Assembly: GCA_023052935.1 (NCBI GenBank)
Contig: CM041294.1
Location: 36,355,236-36,419,235, forward strand
DNA length: 64,000 nt
DNA from: Piezodorus guildinii
Lineage: Eukaryota > Arthropoda > Insecta > Hemiptera > Pentatomidae
Direction of reading: 5' to 3'
Below, one piece after another: positions 32,661-44,639 of the stretch. Position 1 is the stretch's first letter, and each line of letters starts with the position of its first letter. Under the pieces are notes generated by a model. That model was not told where the DNA came from, did no database searches, and worked only from the letters and a program-made list of their open reading frames with translations. Both the position numbers and the translations under genes were made by a program.

Positions 32661-33379
32661 TTACTTGGGTGAATACGTTAAGTTATTTATTTTTTTAATT
32701 TCCTAAGGAAATTTCTTTATTTAGACATATAAAAATGGACCGCCTATTCCTAGTTCATCCCATCACCAGTGAACGGCTTAACTGATTCCGCTTAGAGATA
32801 GTTCAGACAAGACATTGTATATTTATTCGCTAGTATTTAATAAATTTTAATGACATGTACTACTTAAGAAACGGTCCTCATTGTGAGTATAAAAAAAAAG
32901 AAGAAAAACTGTTTCAGAGGCTTGATGATTTGGAAACTGGGCCAACAGATGGTAAATACTATTCTTTTACATACTCGTTCGCAAATAATGCGGTTCGATA
33001 GTTTATTTATTGGTAGTATATTTTTTTTATGGCAAGCAATAAATATGAGGATAAATAACCAAGGAGTCCTAACTATCCACAGCACTTTATTTTAAAGGAC
33101 ATGGGGTAATGGTACGTGGAAGTCAGAGCTAAGGGGAGTGTGACAGCTATAGCCTAGCCATTAGATAAGTTTTGACAGGTCCTCTGAGTTCCGGGAAGCC
33201 TCGCTGAAGCGCCGTTAGATTTAAGTTCTGCTCTCTGTAAAACTATCAATATTAAAGCTAAAAATATTTTCATCAACGATGATATATTTTAAAGCAGTAT
33301 TGGATAAAAATAAGTCCCCATTTAGCGTATTACTCAATCGTTTATCTTTCATCCTTTAACCGTTCACTTGATAATGATA
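32661..33379. other. No gene recognised
   Basis: AT-rich, with a less AT-rich patch at 33090-33235. Frames on both strands near 32870-33095 are antisense shadows of each other without domains. Confidence 0.35.
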
Positions 33380-33480
33380 ATAATAACTTTATTCTGGACT
33401 ATGTCACTTAGGAATAACAATTGCGTACAGTAAATATACACTTTAATATACTGTCTGGCCGAGAGACCAATAAAATAATA
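33380..33480 (-). repeat. CR1-like LINE 3' end only
   Basis: The minus strand has CCAGACA upstream, then the hairpin TTATTCC...AGAATAA (33384-33414) with a decayed inner stem, and an ATT-type tail (TTATTATTATC). Confidence 0.65.
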
Positions 33481-33883
33481 TTTTATGACAAAATAATGTC
33501 GCTTTGACATTTTTCAATTTGTTGTTTTCAAGAGCAGTCCAAGACTGTTGCCATTCGACTATGATGTGGAGGTACGATGTGCCCATGAGTCATGAACTAC
33601 TGAATCTAGAGTCTCAAAGAGACTTAGAACTCATAAGAATCCTTTAATGATAGACAATTGCAACCCAACCTGCTCAATTAAGGAAGTGTTATTTTAGGAA
33701 TAAACTTCTGGTTGTAAAATCTCTTGCAATGCAAGCATACCTTTATTTTAAATTAGTCATTATTGAGAATGAGCATTCTGCTACCACTTTGAGGCTGGTT
33801 CAACTGCTTTCCTAACATACAGGGGATTGTTAACATAAAAATAAAATAATACTAAAATGAAGACAAAATTCTAATCATGTTGA

Positions 33884-34120
33884 ATTCCAAGAAGGCTTTT
33901 AAAGCACGCATTTTGGTGGAAACAAATCGGTTTAAAAATAATGAGAGGTTTGTATTCACATTTATATGAAAATAAAAAAGAAAGGTCTGCAACAGAATCG
34001 GAAGAAGTTTTCGATGAATCTTCCAGGAAGCAGTTTAAAGGTTTTTGTAAATCAGATTTTAAGGAGGAGAATGAATTTATGGCGTTTGACTATAATGAGC
34101 GTCTGAGAAAATACTCGTAG
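33884..34120 (+). other. Open frame of unknown nature
   Basis: 78 codons open to a TAG at 34118, with Met at about residue 20 and the acidic run ERSATESEEVFDESSRKQF. Too short and without domain signature. It could be a relic exon, a transposon fragment or chance. Confidence 0.2.
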
Positions 34121-34189
34121 AACACAGAAACGTATTAAATAAAAATATGCGGCAAGAATAATGTAAACTTATGTAAGATATAACTAAAA

Positions 34190-35070
34190 AATAGAATACC
34201 TTCAATATAATAATATACCATTAATTTTTCACCAAAACGGCTCTAATGATTTTAATGAAACTCACTATATTGATGTAAAATTTAATGGATTTTAGTAACA
34301 CATAGATTTAAACAATCTGACAGAGCTTAAATGCCAATTTTCAGAATATACTTTCTTTGATTTTGTAGATTTAAAAAAAAAAAAATATGCATACCATTTT
34401 ATTAGCATTGACAAATAACGACTAAATATACATTTTGATAATCAGCTAAGGGGGAAAATATTAAATTATTTTTATTCCGAACATAAGAATAGTAAGATAG
34501 ATGTATAATAAATCGCTAAAACTAAAGATTTAAGGAACCATGTTATTTTATACATAAAGAGTTATAGAAGGTAATAAAAAGTGGCTTTTAGGGCATAAAC
34601 TTTAGTGTATATTGTACATAACAATTCTTGTTTGTTATCCTAATAAATGAGGGAACAGCGTGGTCTAGTGGATAGAGCGCTAGTCTACTATTCTCAGGGT
34701 CCTGGGTTCGAATGTCGGCTGTAGTAGAATATTATTTATTATTATGGGACAAACTCAGCCTCTTTAAAGTGGGTACCCGAAATTAGGGAAAAAACCTGGC
34801 AGCCGAGCGTTATCAAGGACTAATCACCTCATTGTACAGCCGTTGGCCTAGAAATTTCTATATGTACTAACCCCAAGACCCTTCATAGCTCGTAGAGGCA
34901 CAGGTTTTTTTTTTATTACTAAAAAAAAATATTTTTTTTTCCTCCCTAATTAAAAAATAACATGTTTCCTATGAAACTGAATGTGATTCTGAAATTTTGT
35001 TAACTCTAAAAATTATTTAATGTATTTTAAATTTATTTTTAAAATGTAGGTAAGTGAATGTGGTGTGTTG
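34190..35070 (+). repeat. GTAAG-family repeat, split by a SINE
   Basis: Shares AAAACGGCTCTAATGATTTT, CTGACAGAGCTTAAATGCC and the end GTAGGTAAGTGAATGTGGTG with the copy at 4973. The SINE at 34651-34914 interrupts the segment between the TAATAAA and AACATGTTTC blocks. Confidence 0.7.
34651..34914 (+). repeat. tRNA-derived SINE, family A
   Basis: A box TGGTCTAGTGG and B box GGTTCGAATGTCG are present. The body matches the copy at 32269. It ends GAGGCACAGG plus ten Ts. No clear target duplication. Confidence 0.88.
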
Positions 35071-35235
35071 TGAAACTGGTTGTAACAGAATACTTTCAGC
35101 TTTTCACTTATTTTTTAAAAATCTAATTGTATTTGATATTAAATAAAAAGTAGACTTACCTTGTGTATTGTGCATGTTGTGTAGATATAGAATACCTGAA
35201 AACATAATTATGATTAGTATTTGTTATAAATGAAG

Positions 35236-35240
35236 TATAT

Positions 35241-35300
<60 letters not shown>

Positions 35301-35311
35301 ATATATATATT
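35236..35311. repeat. (TA)n microsatellite
   Basis: About 75 bp of TA with two phase slips. Confidence 0.95.
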
Positions 35312-36072
35312 TAACATATCAGGTATAGTTCTCTTTGTTTATTTCAGTATTTTATTAATCTATTACTTTCACTACTTATATATAGTAAGGGAAAGTATTG
35401 CGATCGTGAAAATTTTCGAATTCCAGTTTACGACGGAAATACACGTTTTAAGGTCTTCTGAGTCCAAATGACCAAATCCTGAAAAAAGGTCTGTGTGTGT
35501 GTGGTAAGTCTAGCGCAAAAACCATTAGTCGTGCGGAACTGAAATTTCGTATTTAAAACTACTATACACCCGAGATGTTACAGCATGTTTTTTACTAAAA
35601 TCAACTGACCGGAAGTCCTACTTTATCCCATGCATTTAGCACCTTTTTTCGATTTTCTCAAAAACGGATCTAACGATATTGATTAAACTCGCTATATCGA
35701 TGTAAAATTTAATAGGCTTTAATATTATGTAGGTTTTATTCTGATTGAAATACTTTCATGGGGCTTTAATGCAGATATTTTAAATTTGTTTCCTCTAAAG
35801 TATCTTTAATTTTATAGATTTGAACACTTTAGGCACACCATCTTATTAGAATTGATAAATAACGTATAAATATGCAAGTTGAGCAAATTCGATTAACAAC
35901 TAAAGGAGAAAAGATCTAAAATAATTCTTTATGCAGTTCTTCATCGCTGACCAGACGTCTCGCTTTTGGCGGGACAGTCCCGGTTTTTCAAAATTTGTCC
36001 CGCGTACTATGACATTCTTTGAAAGTCCGAACTTTTGCAATTAAGTTAAATTCTATATTTATGAAAATCATT

Positions 36073-36597
36073 GTTTTGCGTTCTAAGAATCCTTCAATTT
36101 GTTTTGCGTTCTAAGAATCCTTCAATTTGTTTTGCGTTCTAAGAATCCTTCAATTTGTTTTGCGTTCTAAGAATCCTTCAATTTGTTTTGCGTTCTAAGA
36201 ATCCTTCAATCTGTTTTGCGTTCTAAGAATCCTTCAATTTGTTTTGCGTTCTAAGAATCCTTCAATTTGTTTTGCGTTCTAAGAATCCTTCAATTTGTTT
36301 TGCGTTCTAAGAATCCTTCAATTTGTTTTGCGTTCTAAGAATCCTTCAATCTGTTTTGCGTTCTAAGAATCCTTCAATTTGTTTTGCGTTCTAAGAATCC
36401 TTCAATTTGTTTTGCGTTCTAAGAATCCTTCAATTTGTTTTGCGTTCTAAGAATCCTTCAATTTGTTTTGCGTTCTAAGAATCCTTCAATTTGTTTTGCG
36501 TTCTAAGAATCCTTCAATCTGTTTTGCGTTCTAAGAATCCTTCAATTTGTTTTGCGTTCTAAGAATCCTTCAATTTGTTTTGCGTTCTAAGAATCCT
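36073..36597. repeat. 28-bp minisatellite, about 18.75 units
   Basis: Near-identical units built from GTTTTGCGTTCTAAGAATCC plus TTCAATTT. The only recurrent variant is C for T at 36211, 36351 and 36519, spaced 140 and 168 bp (5 and 6 units), indicating block duplication. Not CRISPR: there are no unique spacers. Confidence 0.98.
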
Positions 36598-36599
36598 AG

Positions 36600-37380
36600 G
36601 GCTACGATGACTAACATATTCCTTTTGCTAACCAGTTACATTGTATTTGTCTATCAGATGATACACTTCGTGTTCGTACTGCGTGCTAGTTAGCCTAATT
36701 AAACAAATAAATATCACAAATCTGCTAATTAACATATAAAATTAAGTTAAGTAATTTATTTATATATTTCATGAATACATAAATTGTCTTAAACTCAGCT
36801 TAAAATACTGTTAGTCTTCATATTTTATATTGATGGCAAAAATTATATCAACGACCTTAACCTTTAAAAAAAATTTAGAAAGAAATATACGAATAAAATG
36901 TTGCCAATATTTAAAGTCAATCAAACTAATTTCGTTACAAACAACAATAAAACATGTTCATGTAAATTATGGTTAAGGCAAATGAATTCCGCGAAATTTT
37001 GCGATGTGAAACGCATATTTGTACTGTATGTGTTTATAACATTTTTTTTTACTCAAGAACAGTTAGATAATCATAAATTAATTTAAAATTTGAATTTATC
37101 TTTAAGTATCAAGACATATAGTTATAAGTTTTTCTACAGGAAATCAAATGTGGATATCAGAAAAATCAAAATAAAATGTTTAAACTTTGAAAGCCATTTA
37201 TGTGCCAAATATATTTGACAAATTCTTGTGAAATTTTTTTACAATATTTAAAAAATGATAACAATTTAATTGAACAAATTCAATCAAATAAATAATATAT
37301 CAAGGAATAAAATATTATACATTTTTGATATTTATAAATTGTACTTATGTTAAAAATAAAAAAATATTAAGATATTATTT
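36600..37380. other. AT-rich interior of the insert, no gene
   Basis: A 62-codon frame at 36898 (plus strand) has no recognisable features. Confidence 0.4.
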
Positions 37381-37669
37381 TTATTCCGTATGAAAATTTT
37401 TTGTTGAACCTCCCCTCCTTCAGAGTTGTCCGGGTTTACCGATCTAAAAATCTGGTCACCTTATTCTAGCACGGAGTGCTGAAAAGGAAAAAAGTTACTG
37501 GATTTCGTAGATAATATTATAACAAATTATTTAATAACATCTTTCTATAAAGATCAAATGTAAATAATTCTTTAACAATTTATTTGCGTTTCTAAATTTG
37601 TTTAAAAATTCTTAAATTGATATTATTAACAGAGATAAGTGAAAGTCGTGTGTTGCGCGCACCAGATTT

Positions 37670-38429
37670 TTTTTTGTTGGTTTGGTGAAGACATGTTTAT
37701 CAAAGCGGTTTCTAAAAACAATCGATATGAATTCCTCCCCAGGCCCGGACCTGAGTGCTGGTCCAGAGCTGCTGTTGCTGGGAGCTATGGAAATCAGCAT
37801 GTTAAATATTTCATAAGGGAAGGGGGCGCGGATGAAAAGATTAAACGCTGCCCGGTTAAACCTGTAATATAAAGGAACAAAACAGCCCACCCTACAAACC
37901 ATGTTAGCCACTCTGGTGAAACACCTTAGCTACCTACAGAACTTAATGCTAGCCTTAAATTTACATATATCTTTTTTGGGACAGATGATATATACAGAAG
38001 ATGAATATATCATTAGATGACTGGATTAGCTTAAAGCGCTAAAAAGAATTCCATACAAGTTAAAAACATTTAATATTTTTTAATACTAAGGAATCTTGGC
38101 AGCCTAACTTCCATAGTATTATAAATGGTTTATTTTGTTATAAAAAACAATATTATAAAATAATTATATAAACAGTATAAACTTTAATCTCGATTAAGCA
38201 GCTCGAACTCGTGGTTGGTTAAGGATTTTTTTTTTAATCCAAGTGTGTTTTTTATTCAATAAATAATAATCACCCTATATTTAATTACAGTTTATATGCA
38301 TTGGTATTATTAAATTAACTATACGCCAATCTATAATAAATTGTCAACATTGTGGCAAATACTGGATTTTTTTTGTTTATTATGTCCAAAAATGAACCTT
38401 TGTAATCGCAAAAAAAAAAAAAAATCAAA
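37670..38429. other. No gene recognised
   Basis: 37680-37930 is less AT-rich with short overlapping frames on both strands but no domain. The rest is AT-rich. Confidence 0.35.
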
Positions 38430-38941
38430 CTTTGAAGGCTTACGTTTTAAGACGCGTAGAATCCGAAAAACGAATATTAAAAAATCCGTTTATCCGCCGT
38501 ACGCCCTCTGTGGCATTTCTCCTAAACTACTGAACCATTTTTTTTTTAAATTCACTACAAAAACACTAGTCCACGTAACGATGATTCTAACACATTAACA
38601 CTTAGACGTTGATATCAGCTGGTTATTTTTAAAATGGCGGCCGATTAAACGTGATTTAATTTAATAACTCAGTTATTTTTGAAGATAGGGGAAAAAATTA
38701 TGAGTGTTTTCTGACCTAATAACAAAGAATAATCATATAAAAGAGAAATAAAAAAAGGAAAAATTGAAATTTTACACATACAAACGCTCATATCTCAGCT
38801 ATTTTTTACGATAGAGAAAAGTATGTGTAGAGTTTTAGAATCCGTAAAGCGCGCTTAATAAATTTTTAAAAAATACGAAAATTGAAATCTCGCCTATGTA
38901 TACGCTTGTAACTACGTTATTTTCGAAGATAAAGAAACAAA

Positions 38942-38972
<31 letters not shown>

Positions 38973-39300
38973 CGCGAATAATTATAAAAAGAAAAAAAAA
39001 AAATGCGAATAATTATAAAAAAGAAAAAAAAAATTAAAATTTTACCCATTAATAGTCTATAACTCAATTATGTTTGAAGACGGAGAAAAATATGTATAGA
39101 GTTTTAGAATAAAAAAGAAATCCAAATGTATATTCAAGTAACAAATTCTAATATAATGTAATGTAATTAATTGTTGTATTGTAATTAATTAATTAATTAA
39201 TTGTGATGTAATTCCACCAAAAATCGGTTATTCTTGAAGATGGAGAAAAAGCAAAAAGATTTTCGAGATCAAGGCAACATGATAAACAAAAAATTAAATT
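38430..39300 (+). repeat. Dispersed repeat with degenerate tandem interior
   Basis: The GGCATTTCTCC, ACTGAACCATTTTTTT, ATCAGCTGG and AAAATGGCGGCCGATTA blocks recur at 49195-49560 (plus) and 44640-45100 (minus). From 38650 on, four or five diverged direct units of about 110-150 bp share TAACTCAGTTATTTTTGAAG and GTATAGAGTTTTAGAAT. A run of A lies at 38945-38971. Confidence 0.65.
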
Positions 39301-39499
39301 TTAAAAATAATCTTATATGGTCAAGCCACGAGACGTGAATCATTGATAACTCACGATTATTGATAACTCAGGATATCATTAATGATAAAGATAAAATTTA
39401 AGGTGTTCTGGAATCAGGAAATAATTAACGCAAGATGTCATTTGAGTTTTCCCATTCGCTATTTACATAAACGGTGTTTCATAATTTTTAAGAATTTTT

Positions 39500-39640
39500 G
39501 TTGACCGTTGAGAAATTAGATGAGGAAGATGGTTGGGGGTGCGGTCATTAAATAGAAACACACATTAAAACAAGTGCTATTTTAATTATGTGCCGACGTT
39601 TTGGCCTACACTGTGGGCCTTCATCAGGGTTGACTCTGAA
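39500..39640. repeat. Third ribozyme-bearing repeat, single arm
   Basis: Begins TTGACCGTTGAGAAATTAG and GCGGTCATTAAAT as the foldback elements at 4208 and 6181 do, then carries a diverged hammerhead-like motif. I see no second arm downstream. Confidence 0.65.
39591..39632 (-). ncRNA. Decayed hammerhead-like motif
   Basis: Minus strand: CTGATGA (complement of 39621-39627), extra A, helix II GGCC/GGCC with a nine-base loop, AAAA where GAAA is required, ACGTC, GGC. Helix II differs in sequence from the copies at 4.3 kb yet still pairs. The loss of the invariant G should abolish cleavage. Confidence 0.55.
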
Positions 39641-40237
39641 ACGGTGTCTAAAGAAGTCCTAATCTAAAAGGTTATTCGGGGTTGGTTTAACTGAAAATAT
39701 GATCTAAAAATCTGAAAGTAAGAAAAAATATATACCTATTTAAGAAATTGATAAAAAAAAAAAACAACTTTATTTTAAAAGTATTAGACAGATAATATAG
39801 AATGCTAACATAAACATGTTTCTCTAATAATAGATAAATAACTCTAAGTTTAAGGAGGAAAACAGTTGAGAATTATCTCTGAAAACTTTCAATAACATTA
39901 CTTAGTATCACAGACTCCATATGCCTTGCATTTATAACATTAATATGGTGAATATACATATGGATGAATATCCTATATGCTGTTTTCGTTACCGATAGAG
40001 TTTTCGCAAAGGTAATACAAAATAATAAGTCTCATCGTGGCTTTTGATTTTTATTCCTTTGGTAAGTATTTTGCAAATAAAAATGTAAACTTATGAGATT
40101 TATCATATATTACTTTCGACATAAACTTGGAATAAACTTTATAGCTTATTAGCGAAGTAAGACCCTTGATGTCCGAGTTTCCTCGAATTCCTTCAATCCT
40201 TTGAGGTATTTTTCTAATGAAATAACCTTCTAAAGTC

Positions 40238-40238
<1 letters not shown>
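39641..40238. other. No gene recognised
   Basis: AT-rich spacer. Confidence 0.35.

Positions 40239-40279
<41 letters not shown>
40239..40279. repeat. (AC)n microsatellite
   Basis: About 20 AC units. The frame through it is not a gene. Confidence 0.97.
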
Positions 40280-40282
<3 letters not shown>

Positions 40283-40479
40283 GCACCCAACTCTTTTGAA
40301 GTATTTACCTAACCGAAGATTTCCATCTTCTTTAACTACGTTGTTGACTTAATTACTATTCTATAAAAGTTTTTTCTGCAGTAATTGGAAAATTTTGAAC
40401 TTTGGTCAAGTAAATGTTGTTTAAACGGTATCTGTAAGCTGTTTCTTTTCGTTTCCGTCTAGTGTGAGATTTGAAAAAA

Positions 40480-41385
40480 AATCTGGAGCGGGCAGCACTT
40501 GACTTTCACTTCCCTCTGTTTTTAAAATCGATTAAAGGATTTTCAAATACAGTCAGAGATAAAAATGAGTGAAAATAATAAAAAAATAATTAAATTGAAT
40601 TGATATAGAAACATGTATTTTATTTAAAGCTCTATCTTATTATTATTATCTAAAATAATCAGTTAGTTTTATCGACTTTTTATCACTCTTTATTAACTTA
40701 TACAAGCTTGTGTATAAGATAATATTTTTTATAAAATCTTATTCTTTCCAACGGTATATTATACGTCTGTATTACTGTTCTCATGTTCAAAAACATAAAA
40801 TTGCATTAAAAAAATATTTATTTTTATTTTTCTCCTTTAGTTGTATATCAAATTCGCTCAACTTGCATATTTAGCTGTTAATTGTCAATGGTAACAAGAT
40901 AATATAGTTATTTTTATAGATTCTACAGAGTTAAAGGTAGTTTAGATAAAGGAAATTTAAAATATCGGCATTTAAGCCCTTTCGTACTTTTTTAATCAGA
41001 ACGAATCCTACATTATTTTAAAGTCTATTAAATTTTACGCCGATATAGGGAGTTTAATTATAATCTTTAGAGCCATTTTTGAGAAAATCGTAAAAAGGTG
41101 CAAAATAGATCTTTCGGTCAGCTGATTTTGATGAAAAAGATTCTGTTAGATCTCGGGCGTATAGTTGTCTTAAATATGAAATTTCAGATTCATAGGACTT
41201 TTCGTTTTTGCCCGGGAGTTACCACACACACAGGGATGCACAGACCATTTTGCGAGACTTGGTTATTTGGACTCAGTGGACCCTAAAACGTATTTCCGTT
41301 AAAAACTGAAATTCGAAAATTTTATCGATCGCAATACATTAACTTATTGTATATTTCATATGTAAGTTGGTGAAAGTAAAAATAT
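40480..41385 (-). repeat. GTAAG-family repeat, full-length, minus strand
   Basis: The plus-strand left end GCACTTGACTTTCACTTCCC and right end ATTGTATATTTC, then GTAAGTTGGTGAAAGT, are the inverse of the copy at 4973. Interior blocks match throughout. Confidence 0.8.
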
Positions 41386-41454
41386 ACATCTCGAACGCGT
41401 TTCAAGTAATTTACCTATACTTTATTTACACTTTACAGTTAAAACATACTCATC

Positions 41455-42347
41455 TGCCTCAAGGTAGTATCTTAGGTCCTATCCTCTACTCCCTTTATAC
41501 AGCTGACATTCCACTCCATCCTCGCACTGTCCTCAATACTTATGCTGATGACACGTGTGTCTTATCCGTCCATAATGATCCAACTACTGCATCCCAAAAC
41601 CTTCAGTCCCACATCAAAGCCATTGAAGAATGGTGTCAAAATTGGAGGATTAAAATAAATCCCAACAAATCCCACCAAATCACCTTTACCCTTCGTCGCA
41701 AACCGATGACTTCCTGCCCCCCCCCCAGTATCCTTTAATAACATTACCCTTACTTCTGTAGAACAAATCCGATACCTAGGTCTCCATCTTGACAAGCTCC
41801 TTACTTGAAATCCTCACACAAGACTGAAACGACAAAAAACTGCTCGAAGATATCGATTACTACAACACTTACTAGACAAACGTTCAAAACTTCTAGTACA
41901 TTACAAAAGACTCATCTACATCACAATTAGCAGACCTATTTGGACATATGGAATCGAGCTTTGGGGCTCTACAAAACCATCTAATTCCTCCCGCATCCAG
42001 TCCGTACAACTTAAAATCCTGCATGCTCCTAATTTTGTCACAAATCAACTCCTCCATAATGACCTAAACATCACATTTCTTGCAGACATAGCCCGTGATA
42101 GATACTGCTCTTTCCATTCTAAACTCCCTGCCCATACAAACCCATTTGTCCGTAATTTATCTTCCTTAATACTCCAAGGCGACTGAAAAGAAGGTGGCCT
42201 CGGGACCTACTGTATTAAAATAGTTAGTTAAGTGCTACCACTGGGTGGTTCTTTCTCAAGACATTTTCATGACTTTGTATGTTCATTCTACATATTTACT
42301 TATTGTATTCTTTAGTACAGTTGTAAATTACTATAAATAAATTAAAA
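41455..42347 (+). pseudogene. Jockey LINE, 5'-truncated, with perfect target duplication
   Basis: Starts inside RT motif B (LPQGSILGPILYSLYTADIP), has the catalytic box YADDTCVLS (about 41541), WCQNWRIKINPNKSHQITF, a frameshift after the C-run at 41716, then VEQIRYLGLHLDK, PIWTYGIELWGSTKPSN, and the 3' UTR ending ACAGTTGTAAATTAC plus A-tail. It is flanked by AAAACATACTCATC at 41441-41454 and 42348-42361. Confidence 0.95.
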
Positions 42348-42361
42348 AAAACATACTCATC

Positions 42362-42841
42362 AAGGCATTATATTAACAATAAATGCGAAACAAAGACATA
42401 TGCGTACCAATGCAGATGAAACTTGGCCCAAACTGTGGAGAAAGGTTATAGCGGGCGAAGCCATCTCTTGGGCCGCTGTAAATTGAGCCCCAGAGCACAA
42501 AGGCTGGCATAGTAACGACATCGTTGCATATTTCATAAGTGGTCAACAATGAAAGCAATTACACAGTTCACCTTACCCCACCTCTGGATATTACTCTCCC
42601 GGTACAGGCAGTTCTCGCTAACTGCTTAGGTCTACCTTTATCTTTATAGTAAGCGAGCAGGACCTTTTCGTTAAAAATGATCATACCTTCCCCTGCCCAA
42701 CAACATCTAACGCTCAGCTAAATATGAACTTCCCAAAAATATCAGGACTATTTGGAAACATAATTTCAATTTACTTTTACTTCCCATGTGAATAAAAGTG
42801 AATTGACTTCAAAAGTAAACCATTTGTTGCAATCAATTATT
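42362..42841. other. No gene recognised
   Basis: 42400-42720 is moderately rich in G and C. No frame or repeat identity. Confidence 0.35.
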
Positions 42842-42900
42842 TTTACTTTCACTTACTATATATAATAAGGGAAAGTATTGCGATCGTGAACATTTACCAA
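42842..42900 (+). repeat. GTAAG-family 5' end only
   Basis: CTTTCACTTACTATATATAA then TAAGGGAAAGTATTGCGATC, a nearly perfect palindrome at 42846-42875 followed by the family body for about 20 bp, cut by another repeat. Confidence 0.75.
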
Positions 42901-42904
42901 AAAA

Positions 42905-43065
42905 AAACAACAACAAAAAACTATCTACCAAAGTAACTATTCTATTATTTTTCTTTCATAAGATCCTTTTTCTGACTGATATTAACATAACAAAGAAATA
43001 ATTAGAGAAATCGGTCAAGGCGTTCACGCGTGATGCGATGATCAAGAGAAAAGGCGAATCATTTA
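42905..43065 (-). repeat. Copy of the TTTGACCGATTTCT repeat
   Basis: Inverse of 32110-32265, directly abutting the truncated GTAAG-family end. Confidence 0.65.
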
Positions 43066-44639
43066 TATACAGATTATATTGAGGTAGGTTCTTAGATTAT
43101 GAAATAAAACACCTTTGATATTAATACCGTACACTCATGTATCTATTCATTATTAGTCATAAAATATTACCGATGTAGGTAAAAAATACAGTTTGGGGAA
43201 ATTAATTCTCAATTATTTTTTTATAATTAAATATTAATATTGCAAGCAAAATATAAATTTTAGATTTGGACATTAAAATTCCTATAATATTCTGCGATGC
43301 AAAAAAAAAAAAAAAAATGCACAATGTTTATTAATGGTCTCTTGGAATAGTTATATTCACACCCGTTATAGTCAGATATACCCGGAGACAATATTGAAAC
43401 TTGAGACTAATAATTTGACGATGGCTGATGAGCGTCACGACTAAAGGAATTAGATCCAGACACCGGTCATGTGGCCGAGACACTTGAGCATCTCTGATTC
43501 TGGGACTGGTATCAATTACAGTCATGGAACCCTGATGACCTGCGATGCTATCAAATAGCGTTCACTGTCCTGTATTAGGGCATATTGCAATCAGATTGTT
43601 TGCTTATTGCAGCAATAACCATCTTGCCTGCATTAATCAGTCAAAGTGACGGCATGCCTATGATGTTAGGAACGAGGTTTCTAACGTTTATTACTTTAAT
43701 CATTAGTAGCGACTCGCCCTTGCTTCGCAGGGGTGAAATTTAAACGTGGTGTAATTTATGTTTAAAAAAGTTCAGTTTGACCAATTAAAAGTTTATTAAT
43801 TTGGGATTATGAGCTCATCGTAACGAAAAGCGCACTTAGCAAGAAAATATTAGGTTTATTACATAACTTCTATTAATTTTAATATTTAATCATCGGCGAA
43901 AATAAGAAACTTAAATTGATCTAAAAGTGAAAAATTATTTTGTTTTTGTCATTTTTTGTTTATAGCGTACTAGCTGTACCTCGCAGCTTTGCACGTGACT
44001 GTTTCATTTTTTTAATTTCTGCGAATTAAGAAAGTTTTTTATAATAACTGTGTAAGGTGAGTTTATACAATATAAATATACCTGAGACAGCAGTGAGTAA
44101 TTTTTCACCTATGGCAATATACGACAAATAAATGATTATTGTTGATTTTCAGATATTAATTTTATTCAGTTTAATCTACAATAACATACCAGTAGCAAGT
44201 AGCCATACCTCTGATTATCTAATACTGACATTTTTGCTTTAAAACATTATCATACTATACCATCGTAACTTCTATGTAACATAAACGCGTATTTTTGCAC
44301 TCGAGGGTGTACCTTTCCAACTGAATAAGCTCGCATATTTTTTTTTTTGGGATTCAAAACTTAGTCATCTTATTTTATATTTCAACAATGAAACATATGG
44401 ATTAGATAGAAACCTACACACGAAACATAGCTATGAAACGAAATATACCTAAATATATTTGTTATAAGTATTTTAGTATCTATGATATTACTAATCAAAT
44501 TAAGACTATTTCGCTCCCAGGTGGTTAGATATATGCTTGTTATTCAAATAAGTACTTATAGTTTTTGAGGATGCGTATCATTTTTGTGTTATACGAAAAC
44601 CAATTTTGTTTTACGTTTTAGAAAAATATTTTTTTAAAT
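43066..44639. other. No gene; mixed-composition patch and repeat-like motifs
   Basis: 43330-43690 is less AT-rich and apparently single-copy. Motifs at 43708 (GCGACTCGCCCTTGCTTCGC) and 43970 (CTAGCTGTACCTCGCAGC) resemble ends of common arthropod repeats, but I cannot define the element. Confidence 0.3.

Larger units (their letters stand above)
35948..37458. mobile_element. Transposon-like insert with TGACCAGA termini
   Basis: Starts TGACCAGACGTCTCGC and ends with the inverse, ATCTGGTCA. Both ends also have a CCCGG-type motif about 30 bp in (GGGACAGTCCCGG on the left, GTCCGGGTTT on the right). Ends of this type occur in hAT-like non-autonomous elements, but no 8-bp target duplication is visible. 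No transposase. It contains the minisatellite at 36073-36597. Confidence 0.5.
35366..37666 (+). repeat. GTAAG-family repeat with large insertion
   Basis: 5' part 35366-35947 starts CTTTCACTACTTATATATAG, then GTAAGGGAAAGTATTGCGATC. 3' part is about 37470-37666 and ends AGATAAGTGAAAGTCGTGTG and GCACCAG plus a T-run. Between them sits an insert of about 1.5 kb. Around 120 bp of repeat sequence expected at the junction is missing, so the insertion came with a deletion. Confidence 0.75.

Noticed and set aside
36073..36597. Regular 28-bp repeats as a CRISPR array
   Set aside because: Units are directly contiguous with no spacers, and the context is eukaryotic.
40051..40290. Minus-strand frame with a CVCVCV run
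   Set aside because: It is a translation of the AC microsatellite.
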